From Rutstroemia sp. NJR-2017a BVV2 (taxonomy: Eukaryota; Ascomycota; Leotiomycetes; Helotiales; Rutstroemiaceae): a stretch of 64,000 nucleotides of DNA. Positions 51,314 through 61,696 of the stretch are shown here, in pieces (the stretch's first letter is position 1; each line of letters opens with the position of its first letter). The notes under the pieces were generated by a model that made no database searches, was not told where the DNA came from, and saw nothing but the letters and a program-made list of their open reading frames with translations. The stretch spans positions 62,001-126,000 of the forward strand of contig NJPS01000068.1 in the NCBI GenBank assembly GCA_002946415.1. Reading direction: 5' to 3'. A program made the translations under genes and the position numbers.

Positions 51314-52734
51314 CTACGATAGCATGTCTCTGAACACACTGCTATTCTGAAGTTGTGCATCTGAGGAATTTTCCATGGCATCTTTGCGAGCAAAGCCAAT
51401 GCGATTCAGCTGGTCAACAAGCCCAGGTAAGACTTTGTCGGTCCCAAACTCGACCCTAACACCCAATTCCCCTGTTTGGCTTCCAGAGAGGTTCTTGAAA
51501 AATGTCTCCTCTCCTCTGACCCCACCAAGATTCAATATTCCAATAGGCATACCTCTTTCCTGCGCCCTCCGGGCCAATCTCCATGCAGAGTACGTCGCAA
51601 GAGAAGTACCCAGAACTAACAATCTGCCGGAATTATCGATTGCTTGCTCTGCAGCTTCCTTTACTTTACTGTTGATGCTTTCCCCGAACATTACAACAGC
51701 AGGTTTCAATATGCCAGCCGTACTGGTTGATATCCATGCACCCTCATGGTCAACCTCTACTTTCGATTGGGAGCCATCTGCCAATATCGGTGGGTGTTCC
51801 AGACAATGCGGGCATGCAGGATATCTGAAAGTATCGTAAGGGGCACCGGGGATATCAACATCACCATCCGGATTGGTTTTCATACCTTTAGCTTTGCGCT
51901 CTTCCGGGTTTTCTGTATCTAAAGCTCCTGACTCAAGAATTTCGGCTAAAAATGCTGCCCACGCCGGATTCAGCTTTGCTAGAGATTCCTGGAAGACATC
52001 GCGGGGAAGGTCTCTGCGGCAGGTGACGCAAGTCAAAGCTCGGAGATATCCATGAAGTTCAACAGTTGCCAGATTGGGATGCGCCGCCGAGTGGAATGAA
52101 TCTACATTCTGTGTAACAACTCGTCTTACTAGGTTCATGTCTCCCAAGTCTCTGATAGCATAATGAGCAGAATTTGGCTTGGCTTTATGTAGATTCGTCC
52201 ATCCTAGGAAACTTCTTGCCCAGTATCTTCGTCTTGCTTGATCACTCTGGAGGAATTCGTGATAATATATTGGTCTATATGATTTGTTCAAGACGTATGT
52301 ACCTTTCGAACCGCGACTAGAATATCAAAATGGTTAGCAATGGCCCTTGCAAAATAATATCCCTTCAAGTGCTTTGAACGTTGGAGGAAGTTTGTTGAGC
52401 AATCCACAAGTATAGCCTGCTTCAACTATGTACTCCACTCAGGTGCGAAGCCTTGCCCATTCGTAGTACCTGTAGATGAAACCTAATCGGGGTATAAATA
52501 GAACGGTTATACTCACTAATCTGCCAGTCCCGATGCAACAGATATGCCGGCTCCAGACAGAACTACCGTGGACTGTGGATCGGCTACTTCATCCGGAAGG
52601 TTAGATGAGGGCGGGGCAGTGAGGAACTTCGAAAGAGCAGCGATGGCTCCTGGCAGGGTATTCGCACTCCGTGGAAGGATTTGTGGAGGCGGCAAAGGAC
52701 CCGTATAGGGTATTCTCATAAGAGGTTTTCTCAT
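51314..52734 (-). CDS. Class II (SIRT4-type) NAD-dependent sirtuin
   Basis: Two exons (52734-52517, 52316-51314; 200-nt intron) encode 406 residues. The first ATG is at 52734; the frame is open further upstream without an ATG. Rossmann-fold motifs are clear: VVLSGAGISVASGLADYRG, then QNVDSFH and the catalytic His in VELHGYLR. The structural zinc site is made of two Cys pairs, CVTC and CPHC, separated by about 85 residues. That is longer than usual because of a charged insert with ERKAKGMKTNPDGDVDIPG. ILKPAVVMFGESI and VLGTSLATYSAWRLA complete the NAD pocket. The pattern is that of SIRT4-like enzymes, which are mitochondrial in animals. The basic N-terminus is compatible with import but not conclusive. 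Whether it deacylates or ADP-ribosylates is unknown. Confidence 0.9.
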
Positions 52735-53478
52735 TAAGAATGCATGGATCCGGCAGGACGACACGCGTTCAAAGGTATGGGTGATTGGGGAACCGACGGT
52801 TGATATAACCTTCGAGAGCTTGCTCTAGAGGAGGCAAATAAGAATAATCGCTTAGTAAGGTTAAACCGATGGTTGAAAGACGAAGCTACGGGCTAGAGTT
52901 TACCGCAAAGTGCCAGCTGCAGGTGAGCAACAAGAATGAGCTCCAATCGAAATGGAAAAGAGCTCTGCATTGCCCCAACCACTCAATGCGACTGCGACAG
53001 ACATTGCCATAGAAGTTCTCCAACAGAGAAACGCGACGACGTGCTCGTAATGCCAAGCGGAAGTGTGGGCTGATACCGTAGGTCTTTCTCCTTGTCCTGT
53101 ACCAAGTAGGCAGATTGCGTCCTATCTGGCCCCGGCTCATACAAAAGGTGTGAGTGCGTTAGAAATGGCTTGATAATGATTTGTCCGAATTCCATAATCG
53201 TCGTCATCCGGCTTGCGACTCTCATCTACTCTTGCATCGTTCGAAACAATCTTTCTCGATTTTAGAATTTTATATATCCACTTTAAGCTTATGATCAATT
53301 TTCTGTTCACGCGATCCATACATCCGGTCCCTTACTGTACACTCCTTGCTTGGCTGGACTTAGAAGGTATACCAAAAAAGATTACTTGTCCGGCAGAATA
53401 CTTTCATTACTGTACGGTGCGGTGTCAGTGTGCGAGCACAATTAGGCGTTTCGTTCCAAGCTTTCCTCCTTAGGATTT
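52735..53478. other. Divergent region between the sirtuin and the CDF transporter
   Basis: A 744-bp region holding both promoters. Small open frames are unsupported. Confidence 0.5.
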
Positions 53479-54939
53479 ATGTCTATGCCTCTTCGTTGCC
53501 TTTCCAATGGGGGCTCGTTAAGGCCTGTCGTCTTACTCGGCCTGAAGTCAAATATAAGGACACCTCAATCGCAACCTACCCGAATATTGCAAACTGCCGC
53601 TTTCGATTCTGCCATCCTCACTTTTTGTACAAAAGCTCACGTTCCTCTACAATCCTTTCCGCGACTCCAGTCATTCTCCAAACCCCTCAATCCTCGACAT
53701 CGACCAATGGCGGCGCTTACAACAACCCAGACACGCTCCCACGGGGGCCATTCTCACCATCACCATCATGACAATACATACCTCACCTCAAAGAACAAGA
53801 AGGATGCTGGCGTGCGCATTACGCGGATAGGGTTATACTCAAACCTTGGCATGGCACTTGCGAAGGGAGTTGGGGGCTACCTGTTCAACTCTCAGAGCAT
53901 GTTAGCAGATGCCTGGCATAGCGTTACAGATCTGGCCAGTGATGTTCTAACATTGGCAACGGTCTCGTGGAGCTTGAGGCCTCCTACCGAGTTATTTCCA
54001 ACTGGTTTTGGCAAGGTGGAGAGCTTAGGCTCTTTGGGTGTCAGTGGCATGCTCCTCTTTGGAGGAATGTTCATGTGCTTAAACAGCTGCGAGATATTGT
54101 ACGCACATTTCTTCTTGGACGCCCATGCAGCCGCAGAGATGGCCGCGCATGCACATGGTCACAGCCACAGTCATGCCGCAGCCGGACCAAGCCTGCATGC
54201 CGCTTGGCTAGCTGCAGGTACAATCGTTGTGAAGGAATGGCTGTACCAAGCAAGTAAGATATGCCCTGCCTTCTAAAACTATCAAGTGCTGATTTGGATT
54301 TCTATAGCAATGAAAGTCGCCAAAGAAAGGAAGAGTTCGGTCCTAGCGAGCAATGCGATACATCATAGAGTGGATTCTTTAACGGGCATTGTCACCCTCT
54401 TCGCCGTCCTCGGAGCCAACTTTCTACATGAGGCCGCTTGGTTAGATCCTGTCGGCGGCTTTTTGATATCACTGCTCGTCATTAAAGCTGGCTGGGGTAA
54501 CACTATGTCTGCATTATACGAGCTGGCCGACAAGGGTATTGATGCCGAGGTTAAAAGCTCGGTCACAAAGGCTGTTAACAAAAGTCTGCTCAATCTGAGC
54601 GAGGGATCAGAGGTGGAGCTGCGAGAAGTCGAGGGCGTCAAGTCTGGTCCGAACTACTTGGTAGATCTTCAGCTTGCCGTACCAAAGGCGTGGACAGTTG
54701 AGGACGTCAGGGAAGTTGAGCAGAGTGTCAGGGAGATGGTTGGATCGAAAGTTCGTGGTGTTCGTCGCGTCAAGGTACGATTCGTGCCAAAGGATGAAAC
54801 CCACCCATCCCTATTCGAGGAGTTCATAAGTGGAGATGTGAGCCCACGGGAGAGTCCTGAGCCAGAGGAGCATGATCACGACCACCACCATGACCATGGT
54901 GCCCATGCACATAACGGCAATGACAAGAAAACGCTATAG
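53479..54939 (+). CDS. Mitochondrial-type cation diffusion facilitator (MMT1/MMT2-like)
   Basis: Two exons (53479-54253, 54308-54939; 54-nt intron) encode 468 residues. The first 75 or so residues are basic and Ser/Thr-rich, resembling a mitochondrial presequence. The CDF core has about six hydrophobic helices. Metal-site motifs are visible as DAWHSVTD in helix II and NAIHHRVDS in helix V, the latter just after the intron. A cytosolic/matrix C-terminal domain (KVRGVRRVKVRFVP) follows. Three His clusters stand out: one before the first helix, one in the loop before helix V (HAHGHSHSHAAAG) and one at the C-terminus. Yeast Mmt1/Mmt2 export iron from mitochondria, so that role is the best guess. 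The substrate cannot be read from the sequence. Confidence 0.9.
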
Positions 54940-55374
54940 ATTATTGTCCATACTGCATTAGAGGAGATTCTGTGATTTTAAAACTGGCGTTATGGTGTGG
55001 GCAAGACTAGGAAGTTTCTGGATAGCAGAAACATTGGCGTTTGGGGAGAATTTACTACAGACTATGTCCGTATATATTGTAACAAGAATTTATGGAATCG
55101 TTTGCTCGAATTTGTGATTCATGCTTTTGATTGGCGCGCATGTCTCTACGCCAAACACTTGGGTAGCCACAAATAGGGAGGTGCATTTAGCCTAAAGTGG
55201 ATACTACAACAACATCAACTTTTACTAGATATCATTCTCCCCATTTAACCCCACGATTGCTATACGGAATTGCTTTTGATCATGTTCAGATTCTTCTTTA
55301 CTTCCACCATCATTGAAATTGACAAGATTTCTATTCTCAGTGATTCCTAACCGTCTGAACGTCCAACTTGGAAG
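54940..55374. other. Intergenic region before xylulokinase
   Basis: A 435-bp region holding the 3' flank of the transporter gene and the xylulokinase promoter. No CreA-type cluster or other motif was evident. Confidence 0.5.
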
Positions 55375-57248
55375 ATGTCTACGCCGAACGAGCCTCTATA
55401 CCTAGGCTTCGACCTCTCCACTCAACAGCTAAAAGGTATGACCACGTGAACGTCAAATGCTCTTGGCTTTCCGCTGATTAACACTTTCAGCAATCGTTGT
55501 CAATTCATCTTTAAAGGTTCTTCACGAAGCCAAGGTCGACTTTGATGGTGACCTCTCTAAATATGGCATCAAGAAAGGAGTGCATGTTAATTTGAAAGAA
55601 CATGAAGTCTACGCACCCGTGACTATGTGGCTGGAAGCTGTTGATTTGGTCCTTCAGCGACTCAAGGAGAAGAATTGTCCATTCCATCAGATCAAAGGTC
55701 TTTCGGGATCTGGGCAGCAGCACGGTAGTGTGTATTGGACCAAGGAAGGAGAACAGTTATTGGGAAAGCTGGACCCAAAGACAGGTCTAATGGATCAGTT
55801 GAAGGAGCAAGGATTTGCCCATCCTTATAGTCCTAATTGGCAAGATGCAAGCACGCAGGCCGAGTGCGACGCTTTTGATGCCGAGCTAGGAAGTGAGGAG
55901 AAGCTGGCTGAGGTTACGGGAAGCAAAGCTCACCATGTAAGGCATCGATCTATCGTCATACCTGGCGCATTATCGGGAAAGGAAAGGGAGATGACTAACT
56001 ATGCGACAGCGCTTCACTGGCCCTCAGATCATGCGATTCCATAAGAAGTATCCTGAAGTATATCGTCGCACTTCTCGCATAACTCTTGTGTCTTCATTCC
56101 TTGCTTCGCTCTTTTTGGGCAAAATCGCACCATTCGATATCAGCGATGTGTGCGGGATGGATCTGTGGGACATCAAAGGCGAGTGTTGGAGTGAGAAGCT
56201 ACTTACCCTTGCAGCTGGTTCTGATGGTCTCGCCTCGCTCAAGTCTAAACTCGGCGAAGTGCGCCAAGACGGAGGCGGCAGCATGGGTCCCATATCCTCT
56301 TACTTCAGAGCCCGTTATGACTTTCCATCCGATTGCGCTGTAGTACCTTTTACTGGCGATAATCCTGCAACTATTCTCGCCCTTCCTCTTAGACCTATGG
56401 ACGCAATTGTCTCTCTCGGCACATCTACTACGTTCCTCATGTCTACTCCCAACTACGTGCCCGATCCAGCTTATCATTTCTTCAATCATCCTACTACCCC
56501 CAATCTCTACATGTTCATGCTCTGTTACAAGAACGGCGGTTTAGCTCGAGAGAAGATACGAGACAAACTTCCAAAATCAACCACGTCAGATCCGTGGGAG
56601 AACTTCAACAAAGCAGCTTTGGAGACACCACCTCTAGATCAAAAATCCCCAGAAGATCCCGCAAAACTCGGTCTTTATTTCCCTCTACCGGAGATCGTTC
56701 CAAATGTTCGACCTGGTACCTTCCAGTACACTTACGATTCTTCATCGCTCAAACCAGCTACCGAACCCTTCTCTCCTGAAACTGACGCCCGCACCATTGT
56801 CGAATCTCAAATTCTTTCACTCCGGTTACGCTCTCAGAAACTAGTTCAAGCTCCATCACCCGATCATCCTGCTCAACCACATCGCATCTATCTAGTCGGT
56901 GGGGGTTCCCTGAACCCGGCTATCGCACGTATAGTAGGCGATGTACTTGGTGGTACAGAAGGTGTATGGAAGTTGGACGTAGGCGGGAATGCATGTGCTT
57001 TGGGTGGTGCTTATAAGGCCGTTTGGGCAGTGGAGCGAGGAGGCGATAGCGAGGGAGATGGAAGTAAGAATTGGAAGGGGAAGAGTTTCGAGGAATTGAT
57101 TGGGGAAAGATGGACGGAGGAAGGTACGATTCAGAAGATTGATGAGGGTTACAAGCCTGAGGTCTGGAAAAAGTATGGAGGTATCTTAGAAGCTTTCGCA
57201 GAGATGGAAAATAAGGTGTTAGAGGGAGAAGAGAGGCACAAGAAGTAG
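55375..57248 (+). CDS. XKS1: D-xylulose kinase (FGGY family)
   Basis: Three exons (55375-55435, 55491-55936, 56010-57248; introns 55 and 73 nt) encode 581 residues, close to other fungal xylulokinases. The N-terminal FGGY domain opens [16 protein letters not shown], spanning the first intron. It carries [14 protein letters not shown], the sugar-site [16 protein letters not shown] and [18 protein letters not shown] across the second intron. The C-terminal half has [26 protein letters not shown] and the ATP-site [19 protein letters not shown] and [11 protein letters not shown]. The enzyme phosphorylates D-xylulose to D-xylulose 5-phosphate, feeding pentose catabolism into the pentose phosphate pathway. 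No other xylose or arabinose gene lies nearby. Confidence 0.95.
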
Positions 57249-57531
57249 TAGGCACGGGTGACTGTCTGGGGTAATGTATGACACAGAACGAAAGTCGATT
57301 CTTATCTCGCATTGATTTTTCCATTATTTAGAAATACACAGTGCTCGCGCTGCGCCATTTAGACAGTCCCTATTCAGAGATCCTCACTTGAATCACCGGA
57401 AGACCAGTCAAAGACCATGATGTACGCCCATACACCGGTACAATATACATTATTCCCTTCCATTAAAACACAGGGCGACACAAGTAACTCCACGAAGCAG
57501 CAAGCAAGCATTTGCTTACCATCACGTACCA

Positions 57532-58178
57532 TCACTTCCCTTCTAATACCCTAACCGCCTCCTTGAAATCCTGGACCTCATCTGCAGCTTTCGCCGCTCC
57601 ACCCCACCTCACCACTCCTTCACCATCAACCGCCCAGCTCCCCGCCGTCTGCCATCGTGTCCCGCTTTCCGTTGGTCGATTCCATATCCCCTCGCCCTTC
57701 CCCAAGCTGTACGCACCCCAAAGACTCCACGGATTCAACACATGCCATGCAGAACTAGTTCCTAGCCCCCATTGCGCGTAGAGTTCGCGCGACTCGTCGA
57801 CGATTACTTCGACAGACCAGGAGCCTCCTAATGATATGACCCAATTGTCGGTGGAGGACGAAGTGGAGTGCGAAATGGCAATGAAGTTTATGTTTGGGTG
57901 GGTATTTGCGAGAGCGCGGAAGGTGAGGAATGATTTTTCTGCGAACTGGAGAATTGGAACAGTGTTAGCAGATAATTTTGTGAATATCTAGCTAGGGAAG
58001 GTAAAGCACGAACAGGACAGCCGCAGTGACGGAGAAAGGTGATTATGGTCGGTTTTCCGTCTGGATGGGGAAATGTGAGTCTCTCGGATGAAGGTGCTTT
58101 GGAGCCGATTTCCGGGGCGGGCTGAACGTCTACTGCCGTGGGAGTCAGCCAAGAATTGAATTCTTGCTGGAGTGTCAT
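57532..58178 (-). CDS. Peroxiredoxin-like protein (AhpC/TSA, PRXL2-like)
   Basis: Two exons (58178-58014, 57945-57532; 68-nt intron with the uncommon donor GTTCGT) encode 192 residues. A thioredoxin-like fold is indicated by APEIGSKAPSSE, the strand TIITFLRHCGCP and, directly after the intron, FAEKSFLTFR. The motif C-G-C-P supplies the likely redox Cys. NINFIAISHS and the segment from WSVEVIVDESRELYAQWGL to the WQTAGSWAVDGEGVVRWGG beta-hairpin are typical of the AhpC/TSA-like antioxidant group found in ascomycetes. The donor was placed at GTTCGT because a split after CCT restores the family's CPF motif. Substrate and location are unknown. It faces xylulokinase tail to tail and DML1 head to head. 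Confidence 0.83.
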
Positions 58179-58531
58179 TGTGCTGTGGGTTTGAATCTTT
58201 CTCAATGCTTATGCTTGATTCTGACAATGGAGGGGAAGCTTTAGAAATGTGGGGTAGGAGCCGTTATCTTATCGTATTTTTGAAGAATGCTACCCTGATG
58301 GGTTTAGCGTGTGAATAATCAAGCATCTTACAAATTCCTCTTCATGAGCTCAGACAAATTGGAAATTTATATCCAGTTCATCCACGCTGCTCACATATTG
58401 CAAAAAACGAGTATTACGCAATTTATACTTTAACACTGCTTAAGTAGCCGAGAAGCTGTGTGTTGTATGTAACATTTCTCATTGCTCCGCTTTTGAAAAT
58501 TCATACAGGAAGTTGCCAGTGGACGAGAAAC
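58179..58531. promoter_or_regulatory. Divergent promoter region of the peroxiredoxin-like gene and DML1
   Basis: A 353-bp AT-rich spacer between the two starts. No specific element was recognised. Confidence 0.5.
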
Positions 58532-60337
58532 ATGCATGAAATTCTCACTCTTCAGTTGGGGCAAAAGAGCAATTACCTTGCCACTCATTTCTGGAATACT
58601 CAAGTAGGTTTCCAGGAAGGACAGCTGGCCGGAAGATTCTGAACGTGGAAATAGGAATCCTACTTCACATACTCAACAGAGCAAGAGTCCTTGGTCGATC
58701 ATGATATTCATTTCCGCCCCGGCATTGGTGCCGATGGTACTGAAACCTTCACTCCGAGGACCTTGATCTATGACCTCAAAGGGGGATTTGGGTCTTTAAG
58801 AAAGATCAACGCATTATATGAAATCGATGAGCCAGTCACCACGGACGGATTATGGTAAGTATGCAGCTAACATCAAGGGGCCTGACTAAACTTTGGGATG
58901 ATCTAGGAACGGCCCGGCTGTAGTTCAACGGCAGGAATCTATTCAGCAGATCCCCTATCAGAGAAGTCTCGAGGAAGGCCTCGAACCTCCTCCACTCACT
59001 TCTGAGTCAGTAAGATATTGGTCGGATTTCAATCGCATTTATTTCCATCCAAGATCAATAGTTCAGCTCAACGAGTACGAACTAAATTCTTCTCTCATGC
59101 CCTTTGAGAATTGGGGCGCCGGAGAAGAGTTATTCAGCTCTTTAGATAAAGAGCATGATCTTCTGGATCGTGATCTGCGGCCCTTTGCGGAAGAGGCTGA
59201 CCAAATGCAAGCCATCCAGATTATGTCTGGAATCGACGATGCTTGGGGTGGATTTGCTGCACGATATATGGATCGTATTCGAGATGAGTATGGTAAGACT
59301 ACGGTATGGTTCTGGGGGCTGGAGGATAATATCAAAGGTATTCCTCGGGTGAGTACCTCTTCGATTGTATTGATGAGCCGCAGCTAACAGAAGTGTAAGG
59401 AAAAACGATTCTTGAAAGTTTCCAACGCGGCAAAATCGGTATCGGAAATCATTCCACAAGCATCTTTGTTCATTCCAACGACCTTACCTTCATCGCCTCT
59501 ACCTGGATATGTGCATTTAGATCTTAATTCGCAGTGGCAAATTGCTGGCTTGTACTCAGCTGCCCTTGAAAGCATGACACTGCCGTCGAGATTGAAGCCT
59601 CGAAATGGCATACGCCAAACATTAGATCAGATCGCGGCCACATTGAATGCGAACGGCAACCAGATTATTGCTAAATTACGCATGACTGTGAAGCAGAACT
59701 CCCATGGCTCGGTTAGTGGCAACGATCATTCAAGATCAAACGTCAACTCTCAAGACACAGATCCCAGAGTTTCATCAAGATTAACGGCGATGCGTGGTCT
59801 GGGGATTGGTGAGGAGAACAATGAGGTGGCTAAATTTGACATGGAATTCTTCCCCACGGAAGTATTGGATCAGACTCGTAGTCGTCGAACGTCAAGTAAA
59901 ATCCATGTCTTTGGTCAGGCCGAGAACTACCGGGGCGATGAGGATGATATGGAGGAAGTTGACAGAAACGATGAAGGTCAGGAGCGAGCTCGAAGAGTCG
60001 CAGCAAGTCTTCCCCTACTATCCAGGTTCGTACTCTTGGCATTATGCTCCTCGTGCTATATCTCACATAACGCTGTAGAACACATATACCCCTGCCATTT
60101 CCTCTTTTGGATAGCTTCCCGCGGATATTTACTCAGAGCGAGCAGTCAGCACCTCTTTCTATCATGACATCTCTTTCGACAGACACAGGAGTGGCTTCAA
60201 GAGTCAAAAGCCTCCAACAAATCGTAAACAGAGCTATTGGCATGGACGAACGGGAGGCGCTTAGTAACTCTCTGGGCGAGATAGCGGAAGCATATCAGGA
60301 AGGTTGGAACAGCGATTCGGACGAGGATGATGACTAG
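58532..60337 (+). CDS. DML1: Misato/DML1-type mitochondrial distribution protein
   Basis: Five exons (58532-58603, 58655-58854, 58907-59348, 59400-60025, 60115-60337; introns 51, 52, 51 and 89 nt) encode 520 residues. The start [22 protein letters not shown] is the hallmark of the Misato/DML1 family. [29 protein letters not shown] (after the second exon junction) matches the Misato segment II/tubulin-like region. [11 protein letters not shown] and [21 protein letters not shown] follow. The C-terminus is acidic (SDSDEDDD). Yeast Dml1 is needed for mitochondrial DNA partitioning and mitochondrial morphology. The last intron again has a GTTCGT donor, with the exon ending in AG. Confidence 0.94.
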
Positions 60338-61696
60338 TAACGGTTCGTCGTTGGCAGCGTCAGCGTCCCCAATATTCTGGAAAACTATGGCGTAGAAGAT
60401 AGCATTTCCGGAAACGTCAGCATTTGGCTTGTCAGGCAGTGTTGGTGGCGCATAGGTTTTATTTACTGGCTCATAGGCGCACAGCAACAGCAAAGCAACA
60501 AGGAGCACAAGGGACCGAGGCTATCAATGTCAACTCACAGTCGCACTGTACTGTACATCTGTCACAACGTTGCTAGACCATGGTCTCTCCTCATTTACTT
60601 CAGCCGGAAACATTTCATATGCAGGTTTCTCGGAATCCGGGCGTTACTTCATTTGCATCATATGAAGCTCAATACTTCTGCCTCCTAAATTTGACTGCCA
60701 AGCCCGCCTCTGTTGTGTATCCACCGAATTCTCAGCCCCTCCGAAAACAAGACGCAAAATAATCCTTGTTTTCCCCGCTTTCGCCTGAGTAGATCCCGAC
60801 ACCCAAGTGCCTTGCATGTTCTCAACAACAACAACGCTTCCAAAACAGTACCTGCTTTACAAGAGAAGCTATTGGTAAATCATCAACACCAAACTTCATA
60901 TCTCAGTACAATTCTATCTTAAGCATCGAAGACTCCTATCTTGGGACGTCTGAGGGTATGAGACTGCCATTCCAACTACCAACAATTCGTAGCGGCCGCA
61001 GCAACGGACAATATCAACAAAATTTTCTTGTACTAGGTCTCGCTTTTTCCGGCAAATGATTCATGTGGTGGCACCATGTAAGGCAAGCAATGTTCAATCG
61101 GATCATGTAAAAATTCGTGTTGCTCTTCAGAACATGCGTTACAATATTGCTCGCACTGCATCAGGAAACAAGGAACCCATGCTCTATTCGCGATGTTGTC
61201 CCGCCATGCGTCAATTTGACAACCCTTCATATTCGATCTTCTCGTAATGAGTTTCTCATACATAATACGCAGATCCACCCAGGATCTGGTTTACTCGGTG
61301 TTGGTCAGACTTTCCACAGCTATGTAATGGAGTCGCTATCCAGTCACAGCAGTCCTTTTAGTGACCTGGCAGACCAAGAAGGGTGGTGCCCGATTCGTAT
61401 CACAAGCATGCGGTCGAATTCTGCCCGATGAACTGTATTAAGAATGATTTGAAGTCTAGGTAGGTTTTACTTTGCCATCCATCGGGAATAGTACTTCTAT
61501 TCCGCAGTTGTTTGTGCATTACTTAGTCTTGGTTGCCCAGCCTTCCTACCCCAAGAGTATATCTCCAGCCTCCCCAGAGTAAGTAGCTGTTTTCATACCC
61601 TCATATAACACTCTAGTTATTCCTCTTCTACGAGGCATATACTATCACTCATTGTATATACTTGATCACATATTATCATATCAACATCTAGTCATC
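60338..61696. other. Intergenic region before the cell-surface protein gene
   Basis: A 1.36-kb region. Open frames on both strands lack protein-like features. The first few hundred bases are probably the DML1 3' UTR and the last few hundred the promoter of the surface-protein gene. Confidence 0.5.
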
